The translations under genes were made by a program, and so were the position numbers. Source: Spirometra erinaceieuropaei (lineage: Eukaryota > Platyhelminthes > Cestoda > Diphyllobothriidea > Diphyllobothriidae). Taken from it: a DNA stretch of 64,000 nt. A model generated the notes under the pieces. That model made no database searches. It worked only from the letters and a program-made list of their open reading frames with translations, and had not been told where the DNA came from. Position 1 is the stretch's first letter, and each line of letters begins with the position of its first letter. This document shows positions 55,956 to 64,000 of the stretch, in pieces. The stretch spans positions 2,157,574 through 2,221,573 of the forward strand of contig CACRXP010000021.1 of assembly GCA_902702965.1 (NCBI GenBank). The letters run 5' to 3'.

Positions 55956-56976
55956 GCACTCAGGGCTGCAAACACGTGTTCTGCCAACCAAAAACCCAGC
56001 TCATAGTTATAATCATCGCGCTATGCACAATGCTCTGCCTCTCAATGGCATGTGGCTGTCTCGTCTCTCGAAATCGCCAGCTCTTTGCTCACAAGACTGT
56101 ACGACAAGACCATGAAACCACCCTCCCCGCGGTCAGTCTCTGTGCTCACTGGAGACGCAAGAAGTTGCGTCGAAAGATCGGGAGCAACCTCTGGAACGCC
56201 TCCTCTGCAGCCAACGAAAACAACCAGTTCGAGGCTGACATTCTGCGCAGTATGCCGCAACAGGTAAACTATGTGGAACAGAGTTACATTCACTTCCATT
56301 CAACGCCTTCCTACAATGAATTTCTCATCGATGGTTCAGCGCGCGCAGATACTTCTACTCGGAATTCCCTAGTTCAGCCAAATATGGCCAAAGTGGGCGT
56401 CAGTCGCGGTGTCGCCAACCCTCGAGGTGCAGAGACTGAGTACACTTTGCGACACATCACCCCAATCGAATTTCAGGGGTCTTTTGAAAATCCGATGGAA
56501 ACACGAAGTCCTCGATATCAGCCAGCGGGCAAATTGGAACCGAATGTCTCCTCGGAGGTGATGACAACTCACCGACATAAATCGGAGGTTTACAAAGATC
56601 CCTCGAAGCCTACTGACGAGGCGTCGAAAGCAAACACATTGCTACCGGCTTCTTCTATCGGACAAAACGTCATGTTCCCACAGGCAATGGGGGCGAGCGT
56701 GGTTGGCTTTGGAGTAGGGAACAGTTATGCAGTCACATCAGACAGCGTGCACACATTTCACAACAAAGCAACCGTCGAATCGGTCAGCGACAACTTGCAG
56801 TTTGAGCTGGGCCTAAGGCGAGACGATAAAGTGCGATACTCCAATCGTCAGCGAAATGTAAATGAAGTCGCATTGGGTCCAGAAGTGAATCTCCTCTATG
56901 CCAATGACACGACAGCACAGATTATGACCCCCAACTTGACAAACTGCCAGTCAACCCATTCTCCGCTCCATCAAAG
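55956..56976 (+). CDS. ZP-like transmembrane protein, TM and cytoplasmic exon
   Basis: A 1021-bp exon with acceptor ATACCTTTTAG (AG at 55954-55955; an alternative AG lies 8 bp on) and a strong donor AAG/GTGAGT (GT at 56977). It encodes TQGCKHVFCQPKTQ, a hydrophobic segment LIVIIIALCTMLCLSMACGC (about 20 residues, one membrane pass), and a basic stop-transfer region (HWRRKKLRRKIG). About 290 further residues follow, rich in Ser, Thr, Asn and Gln with no recognised domain. It ends in phase 2. There is no start ATG; the frame is entered from upstream. With the ZP-like ectodomain this predicts a type I surface protein. It is the longest open frame in the window and is free of repeats. Confidence 0.7.
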
Positions 56977-56999
56977 GTGAGTCACAATTCCACTACTCT

Positions 57000-58009
57000 T
57001 TGAGTTAACATGCAAAGGCATCCTGACTTCAGTAGTCCTGCGTTATGTCTGGCGTTTACAAAGTTAGCGGGTCCTGATTTGTCTTACATTCCAACCCCCC
57101 CTCCGCTTATTTGTTATGGGTTAGAGTCTCAGACGTAAAGTGACGCCTTAATGACCTCCGGCTTAATTCGAGACATTTTAAAACGACACGAGACCGTCTA
57201 CAAAACCGAAAGCGGACTCATAGAATTGCACTGGCATTTTGCCTGACTCACAGAGGATTACTTTAGCTTCAGTCGAAACACAAATGAGGAGTGGACAGTT
57301 GTGGTCTGATCGTCAAATGATCGAATATAACTAGCCGTAATTGAGAATGTCGTGTCCAGCTTTCGGTTGCGTTTGCCTCAGAATTCGTTCTCTTCGGGGG
57401 CTGTGGGCGACTCCCATGCCCCGATCGTTCACAACAAGCCTCTGACCCGTCCACGAACTCCGCCGTGTATAATGGTTTACCGGCTTTCCACACCTGATGG
57501 TTGACCGCTACCACAGCCGTAGTCCATCTGTGGGGTAGCAACGTAAAGTCAGTTAGATCAGAAAATTCATAGCGAAGCGGATGGTCGTTCGAGAGTCGCC
57601 TTTCTGAACGGCTGATACTTCGGCTTAATGCGCCAGGCATGCACCCTGACTTGGCTTTCGGAATAGCATTCAGTCATTCGGTGCTCTCGCATAGTCGTGG
57701 ACGGACTGTTCACTGCTACTTCAGGCAGCTAAATTTCATGAGCTATCGATGCTCCTCCGTCTGCCCACCAATCAATGGTGTTTTATTTATTCACGTTGGA
57801 CCCGGCCGCCACTACTTAAATACGGCAAGTAGTATATGAGACGGAGTTAATAACCAACAATTTATGGCCAAAAATTTGCCGCGACCCGTTTTGGTGCCTA
57901 CGAGAAACGGTTTTCCCGCAAATGCATGCTGAAAGTTTGGAATCCCCAAACGGTCAAAAATAAATACGCCCAGCGTATTGTGAATGGGTGATCCAATTAC
58001 GAAAACTCG
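57000..58009. other. Spacer downstream of the ZP-like exon
   Basis: Expected to be intron, since the exon at 56976 ends in an open phase. A 123-codon minus ORF (57269-57640) has no domain, splice context or homology that I can recognise. Confidence 0.35.
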
Positions 58010-58014
58010 GCGAC

Positions 58015-58102
58015 TTCAGTGGGGGTCGAACCCACAACATCTAGGGGAAAGTTTTGGTACAGCGAAAGCTCTAGCCATCTGATCTACGAGTCCCCACCGC
58101 GA
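58015..58102 (-). pseudogene. tRNA-like sequence (pseudogene or SINE head)
   Basis: The minus strand reads GTGGGGACTCGTAGATCAGA, TGGCTAGAGC (A-box-like D arm), and GTGGGTTCGACCCCCA (B-box/T arm, well formed). The acceptor ends do not pair cleanly and the anticodon arm cannot be assigned, so it is not a functional tRNA. It is a different tRNA origin from the SINEs at 7.3, 36.2 and 60.2 kb. Confidence 0.5.
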
Positions 58103-58109
58103 ACTCTGA

Positions 58110-59183
58110 GTTTAATCACATATGTGTCGCGTTACCTCTCCAGCATACTGCAACATCTGGAGTCCACCAAATCCGATGCAGTAAGCTGAGTGCTCATACA
58201 CTTCAGAATCCTCAGGATGAATACCAGGATCACGTGATTAGTCGGTTTTTTGGCCTCGTAATTCGGGTGGCCAGAGCAGTGGCTGTGCTAAAGCCAAAAC
58301 CCTTGTTGTCGTGGATTCAAATACAACCGAGTTTGGTCAAAATGAATTATACGGGTTTGTACCTTTGCGGAGTGAAGCCAATTTCTTTCGCTAAAAAACG
58401 GGAAAAATGCATTCTTTATGATACACTTTGACCTCCCCCGATGTGTAGAGGTGACGTGTGTCATACATTCACCGAATAGGAGGTGTGAGATAAGGCCGTG
58501 ATGGACAAAAATCTAACGAAGGAGGAATGAAGTTCGAATATTTGGAGATGCATCCGTAGAAATAGAACTTTTGTTGATAGTTTTCCCTAAGTTTACTTTG
58601 TCCCTAGAATAAACTCAAGGCTGGATGTTCTTTCTTTTAAAGACAGTCGACTGTCTTCGGCCTTCAGAGCACAGGCATACATCCACTGGTTCAGGCTTAG
58701 CTGAGTAAAGTCAAAAGAGATTCAAATTACATGTTTGCCTTGTTTCGGATTCGACTGGACCTTATGTTGTTCCTGTGACGAGAGGCTAGGGAATAACTCT
58801 CGGAAATTTGAACCGTCTGATAAATGAACCACTGCTCGCAGGCGAACAAACTTTTCTCTCAAAACCAAACGTAAATAGGACAAAACGGTAAAAGAGTTTT
58901 GTAGATATCAAACGATAAAATAAGGCTTTGGAAGAACAGGGAAATAGGAACTTCCCCGGAATACAAATGGCCCTGCGGTTAATTTCTGGATGGATGTACA
59001 TTCCCGCATCCTATCTCCGGCCCTAAGCCTTAACGTCGGTCCAACACTAGCCCATTAGCTACGGCAGGGCCACCTGTTAAAGGGAATATATCTATATCTA
59101 TTTTCCTACTCTTCATTAATTTAAACGTTACCTTCTACACACGCCAAACTGGCATCAACCAGAGCAGAGATTCCAAAGAGAAG
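58110..59183. other. Spacer without recognised features
   Basis: No supported feature; 58234-58431 plus and 58786-59001 minus are isolated short ORFs. Confidence 0.35.
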
Positions 59184-59460
59184 TATGTGGTTATGTAGTG
59201 CCGCCTGATGGACATGATACTTTTGGGTAGGGTTAGGATTCGAGGTTAAAGTTAGGGGTTAGAGTTAGGGCAACTGTTTTTCAACCAGTCGAAACACAAC
59301 CGCATATTCTCAATAGCTTTTCTTTTGCATGAAACTGCTTGGCCACTTCGCCCGTTAGTTCCCCGGCTCGCCTGTAAAACCCCTATCACCATCGGTCCAG
59401 TATTTCACATGGCCGGAGTTCGTTTACTTCAGGTGCGGCTACATAACCACATCTGACCGC
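59184..59460 (+). mobile_element. Small MITE with telomere-like core
   Basis: About 277 bp with inverted ends: left TATGTGGTTATGTAG-GCCGC and right, inverted, ATGTGGTTATGTAGCCGC. Just inside the left end is a tract of GGGTAGGGTTAGG and GGGGTTAGAGTTAGGG (59226-59272). The rest matches 41511-41795 inverted (CAACCGCATATTCTCAATAG, CCCCTATCACCATCGG). Non-coding. Confidence 0.65.
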
Positions 59461-60164
59461 TAAATGTTATGTCGGTGGTCTGTTGCCCAGAGAGAACGTA
59501 TGTTGATAACATCATGAAATCATATGAATAGAGAAAAGGAGTTGGCCTAAAAAACGTACCTAAATCAGTGTTTGTTTTGTGAGACACTTTATATCGCTTG
59601 GATCGACCTACGGGTAGATAAAACGGCAAAACCGACACTCATTACGGTTCGAAAAACTCACAACTGACTTCACAGCGTTCGATAAATTCACCCAGAAAAG
59701 AGAACTCAAGAGCAGCAACTTGTTTTATACTGATGTAGCATTTATAAAAACATCATGTATCCTTTCAGCCGACTCCGCATTCGCTTACGAATAACAAACT
59801 TAGATTCTCAAGAAAATGTTCCTGAGATTTATCCACGCAAATAATTTCTTCTAATCTTTTATCGATAAGGAGTAAGTATATGTGTGGGATATGGAAAAAT
59901 TATGGAGAAACGCCCACGATATTTTTCGAAGAAAGTGTTGTTCTGTAGAGTTCTCGTCTACACTTAGTCGAGAGAATGACAACTGCAACTTGTACTACTG
60001 GAATGCCTACATTGTTTCATTGTTCTACACATTCCACATATAATGCTTCGGTAAGAGGAAAACTTAACTTTAAAAAAGTGTTTGGCACAGAGAACAGGCC
60101 GGTAGTAGACAAAATATTTGCAATAATGGTTGCTGGAATGTATACACCTGACAGCAAAGCAGGT

Positions 60165-60430
60165 GCATTAAAACACTGAGTAGGAGCGCGGACTTCTAAA
60201 CCAACAGGTCGCGAGTTCGAGCCTCGGGAGTTCCACACTTCGGGATTGGGTATGACTGGCTGACGACGGCCAATAAGCCACAAATGGCCATTCCAGTCTC
60301 CCTTGTCTTTGTCGGTAATACTATTCTGCATATATATCATTCGCCGCTGTGCAGCTGCTGCTTGTGCTCGAGAGAGAGCCCGTAAGGTACAACGGCACGA
60401 GTGAGTTCCGTAAGAACGATCGGTGATCGC
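60165..60430 (+). repeat. tRNA-derived SINE
   Basis: Plus-strand copy. The head is GCGCGGACTTCTAAACC, with the TCT (Arg-like) anticodon position, and GGTCGCGAGTTCGAGCCTCG (B-box). The body is CCACACTTCGGGATTGGGTA, GGCCATTCCAGTCTCCCTTG, TTTGTCGGTAATACTATTCT, ending ACGATCGGTGATCGCC. The 5' part of the head, with the A-box, is missing or diverged. The short ORFs over it are not genes. Confidence 0.75.
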
Positions 60431-61859
60431 CCCCTATCACTGGTTAATTTGCTAAACAACAGTTGGTACTTTCTTACCCCGCGCATATACTTAATCCTCG
60501 CCAAATTTCGCCTTTCAGAAGTCCCTCACATCCCAAAAATGCAATCTCCTTGCCCTCCACGACGACGGGAACAACCTCGGCAGAGGTTTTACCTCACAGG
60601 GTAAACGCGCACAGCTCAGATCCCTACTGCCGCGTTCGAAATGTGTACGTCCTACCGGAGTTCTCCTACTGCCTGTCACTCCCAGACCAACGGTTAGAAT
60701 AGCCTGCCGCCCATGTCCCCTGTCTAACCTCTCACCTCAAAGATGCTGACATTGCCCAACGCCCACCATCCCTCTCTGCCTCTCTCTGTTCTAAAAATGA
60801 ATTTGAGAAGCGATGCCTGCACAGATATCTGCGCCCAGAATGCCGGCATGTTCTCTCCGTTTTCTACCGTGCGCATCAACTCTTCGGATATCACGTCATC
60901 GGATATGCTTCCATGAAACGCGGCGTTTTCCATTTATTTCCTGTGACCATAGTTAGCCCTGATGTCGGATGCCACATGCGGACCTCAGGCGTGTGCATTT
61001 GGCCTTAATACGTGCAATTAAATGGGGAATTTGCAGTTTGTTGTAACATAGTTTTCTTTAATATGTTATATACTCTAATCAGCAACCGAGCTTTATAGAG
61101 AATGGATTTAACTAAATTGCGCATAGGCATCCACTTTTTAATTTTCCACCCAGGAAGACGGATGCATTTTGTACCAACGCGGAATGAGCAGTTTGCATCT
61201 GTGGACAGAACTCCCTGGAGAATGCCACTCGGTAATCTTGGCAAGGCGCAAGGCATAGGGCAGACATTTTTATCACTGCAAAAGCCGATAATTTGGCCAG
61301 CAGTCGAAAGCATCCGGACGCTACAGACTTCTGTACAAGCACATATTTTATAAAGCACCACGTACGGCTGCTGATGAACTTGCAGAGTTCGATTGGCCCC
61401 TAACCGTCGTTCTTCTATTAGCCCCAGGAGTACTTGTAATGAGCCAGCCTTGGTCAACTTTAAGGGCCACGTGGGTGTGTATGTGTGTGCGCGTCGGTGT
61501 GTGTGTGTGTCCAACCCCCGTTGTGTGAAATCCTGGTGTTTGTGTGTATGGGGGGGGGGGCAGGTCGTGCTGTGGCGCGCGCAGGCATGGTCAGGCGACC
61601 ATGCCAGCCACCGCGCACATTCCCCACTTTAGTCTACTGACCGGCTCGGACAGCGGCTGGGGTGTGGGGATGGGAAGAGAGAGTGAGGTCGACGACTCAG
61701 CGCACTTTCCTCACTATAAACAATCTGACGCACTTGAAGCTATCAAGGTGCGCTAAAAGCCGCTGCTTGGATGGTTGCCAACTGACGGGGTAAATTGGAC
61801 CTCCTTTTTGACTGGTGGTAGTCTGAGAGTCAGGCTGCGATGGCTCCTTTTTAATGTAG
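60431..61859. other. Spacer with GT/G-rich low complexity
   Basis: A GTGTGT tract (61470-61515) and a G run (61549-61558) are present. A minus ORF (61005-61514, 169 codons) and a plus segment after a good acceptor (CCACTTTTTAATTTTCCACCCAG is split by phase; AG at 61152-61153) overlap. Neither can be chosen with confidence. The plus acceptor would let the ZP-like gene end after about 10 more codons, which is speculative. Confidence 0.3.
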
Positions 61860-63211
61860 TTTTTATGGCACTCCCACCACAGTGTGGGATCCGAGCCAGG
61901 CGTTGGCGGCACGCCTAGGTGCGGCTGCTTCGGCCGTGCCAGCCTCCAAATCTCTGTTGTGTTGGTTGAAACCCTGGTTATTGTTGTGTGGACCAGGGGG
62001 CGTGGTGGAACGCCAAGGCGAGGATCCGTCCGAGCCATCCACCTGCGGCCTCCCTCGTCTCTGGTCTTCTTGACTCTGTCTTGACACCGGGCCCAGGCGG
62101 GGGAGGAGGAGAGAGTGTAGGTAGATGCAGCGCAAGTCTACTGGCACTACAAACCCCTGCGCAAGTCACCGTCCCTGCTCCCACAATGCAGTCTGTGGGG
62201 CACACGGTGGTCATCGTCGAAACCGACGGACGAACTGTCGTGTGTGTGCGTGCGTGTGTGTGTGTGTGTGTGTGGGGGGGGGTGTAGGGGTGTCAGCGGT
62301 GGGTCCACGTGATGGTCGTAGTGGTCGCTCACTTGCTTGCAGGTGAGACTACGCCTAGCGTCCATTTGCTGGCACCTAACTCTCACCTGTGGCTCCACGT
62401 AGCTGGGCTCTGCTCAGCGGCCACACACCGAGCAACCGTCTCGACGGGCGGGCTAAACCAGGTGAGGGTATTCGTGCGTGCAACTGCACGCGCGGTACTG
62501 TGGTCTGCGCTGGCCGGATGGATCTTCGCGTCGACATCGTCGAGACTAGGCTTTGCCTGGACCATCGCAGGAGGCCACCAGGTAAGTTCCCCCTCAGGTA
62601 AGTGCGTTTGCTTTGTTTCTTCCTTTTGTTTGTTGAAGTTCCGCGTCGTACGCTGCGCTTGCTGCCTGCCCTTTATATGCTAGTCTGTCTGTCAATAGCT
62701 AAACGACACCCTCGATGCCTGCTGCGATTGTCTGTCCGTCAGTCTATGCCACTCTCTACTAATAGCTAGGTGTTACGGTGCTTGACTTTGTGTGGTGCCC
62801 TCACTTTGTCTCTGACTGATGACTGTGTCCGCTTGTCCACTCTAGTTCTAAGTCCCCTAGCGTTAGTTAGTGTGTATGCTCTCTCCTACTTCACTCCATC
62901 ACATCATTACCACCACCAAGGTCCCAGGCTAATTCGGGTCGTTCTCTCACTAACAAAAAGTCGTGGCCCATAATGGAGTCCGGCAGCCGTCAGGGATAAC
63001 CGGGCAGCCCTGTTCAGGGATGCGTTGCCTGCCCCCGCGAGGGGGAGGGGGCTAGAAAAGGTGCCCTAAATATCGCTGGGAACCACGCTGTCTGTAGGCT
63101 GGCCGTGGCCGCAGACAAAAAAAACACGGTCGAAACAGCCAAAACCGAAACAACAACAACAACAATCGCTCTCTTCATCTTCCAGCCTATTCTTCTTCTT
63201 CTCCTACTCCT
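61860..63211 (+). repeat. RTE-type retrotransposon 5' leader
   Basis: The first part (61860-62250) is the leader seen truncated at 16.2, 27.8, 49.3 and 51.4 kb. Unlike those copies it continues through a GT-microsatellite (62240-62285) and about 900 bp of sequence with overlapping short ORFs, then a T/C-rich stretch (63165-63210) into the endonuclease frame. I see no intact ORF1. Confidence 0.6.
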
Positions 63212-64000
63212 ACATTTCGCCGCAGCAGTCGCCAGACTGGCAGGGTGAGCCCGCTCACTCTGGCAGCCTAGAATGTTCGTTCCCTTTTAGACAATCCGAG
63301 GAGCAACCGGCCGGAACGGAGGACGGCGCTAGTGGCACGAGAACTGGCGCGCTACAAGGTGGACATCGCCGCACTAAGCGAGACCCGATTCTCCGAACAA
63401 GGCCAGCTGGAGGAGGTGGGTGCCGGTTACACCTTCTTCTGGAGTGGCCGACCCAGGGCAGAGCGACGAGACGCGGGCGTCGCCTTCGCCATCCGGACCG
63501 ACATCGTGGGACGACTGCCCTGTTTGCCGCAGGGAATCAACGACCGCCTGATGAGTCTCCGCCTGCCCCTCCGGCGAGGAGGCAAGTTCGCCACCATCAT
63601 CAGCGCCTACGCTCCGCCGAAGAGCAGTTCCGACGCCGCCGCAAGAGACAAATTCTACGAGGACCTGCACGCCCTCTTGGCGACTGTGTCGAAGGCGGAC
63701 AAGTTGATCGTCCTTGGCGACTTCAACGCCCGCGTCGGCACAGACCATACTGCCTGGAGGGGAGTGCTGGGTCCTCACGGTCTCCGCGGCTCCAACGACA
63801 ACGGCCTGCTGCTCCTCCGCACCTGCGCAGAACACCGCCTTACCCTGACGAATACCTTCTTCTGTCTGCCGGAGCGAGAGAAGGCCACCTGGAGGCATCG
63901 TCGGTCGCGTCAGTGGCACCTACTGGACTATGTCCTCGTCCGGAGGCGAGATCAGCGGGACGTGCTGGTGACGAAGGCGATCCCGGGTGCTGGCGGGTGG
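63212..64000 (+). CDS. RTE-type endonuclease/reverse transcriptase, 5' part, runs off window
   Basis: Apurinic-like (EEP) endonuclease of a non-LTR retrotransposon of the RTE/BovB (CFDP2-like) type, which nicks the target DNA to prime reverse transcription. Read from 63272 it is open for 243 codons to the window end. Motifs in order: [31 protein letters not shown] with the metal-binding Glu; [34 protein letters not shown] with the catalytic Tyr; [12 protein letters not shown] with the Asp and Asn; and [13 protein letters not shown]. The final His motif and the RT lie beyond the window. An amber TAG at 63269-63271 replaces the conserved Trp of the WNVR block, so this copy is probably dead or recently inactivated. 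The antisense ORF 63374-63919 is a shadow. Confidence 0.85.

Noticed and set aside
57269..57640. 123-codon minus ORF
   Set aside because: No domain, no splice or polyA context, and no second copy to compare; length alone is not enough.
58015..58102. Functional tRNA gene
   Set aside because: The T arm is good, but the acceptor stem does not pair and the anticodon arm cannot be assigned.
61005..61514. 169-codon minus ORF starting in a microsatellite
   Set aside because: It begins in ACACAC-derived codons and is overlapped by a plus-strand frame with a better splice acceptor; neither is supported.
63374..63919. 181-codon minus ORF at the right edge
   Set aside because: Exactly antisense to the RTE endonuclease frame, which has all the catalytic motifs; GC-rich codon bias produces the mirror frame.

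Overview
This window is eukaryotic genomic DNA. The best fit is a flatworm, most likely a large-genome tapeworm of the diphyllobothriid kind. That rests on Penelope-like retroelements (PLEs) carrying hammerhead ribozymes, an RTE element with a CFDP2/BovB-type endonuclease, AT-rich spacer with very few intact reading frames, and exon-sized ORFs bounded by GT/AG splice sites inside long introns. The species call is inference. No bacterial operons, rRNA, CRISPR arrays or functional tRNAs were seen.

Layout. 1-10 kb: decayed repeats, namely two PLE GIY-YIG remnants, a dimer of tRNA-derived SINEs near 7.3-7.7 kb, telomere-like degenerate sequence, and a decayed pair of inverted hammerhead repeats near 9 kb. 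10.3-33.6 kb: a direct tandem segmental duplication. Copy A is about 10.33-21.06 kb and copy B about 21.90-33.56 kb, with a second PLE lineage at the junction. Each copy holds a CR1/Jockey-like reverse transcriptase remnant on the minus strand, an approximately 1 kb foldback MITE, a GC-rich block with an RTE leader, a candidate terminal exon with acceptor, stop and AATAAA, and PLE debris. Copy A alone carries an internally deleted Merlin transposon with an 8-bp target duplication. Copy B alone carries a 0.9 kb PLE insertion with a target duplication of about 16 bp. Each copy supplies the empty site for the other's insertion.

34.6-57 kb: the one convincing host gene, on the plus strand. Four phase-compatible exons (34638-34812, 37528-37686, 42744-42891, 55956-56976) encode a protein resembling the C-terminal half of a zona pellucida (ZP) domain, then a linker, a transmembrane segment and a cytoplasmic tail of about 310 residues. 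Its introns are packed with transposable elements: foldback MITEs, a nested SINE, PLEs with ribozymes, a 392-bp tandem repeat and a mariner remnant. The 5' exons and the 3' end were not found.

57-64 kb: a tRNA-like pseudogene, a telomere-motif MITE, a SINE and, at the right edge, the 5' region of an RTE-type retrotransposon. Its endonuclease frame is open to the window end except for an amber codon at the conserved Trp of the first endonuclease motif.

The most interesting system is the ribozyme-bearing PLE family. At least eleven hammerhead copies occur, several as inverted pairs around PLE bodies. One diverged copy near 48.4 kb has changed the palindromic stem III (ACGU to AGCU) while keeping a paired stem II. 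Hammerheads in PLEs are known; the variant, the inverted pairing and the insertion polymorphisms are the parts worth a second look.
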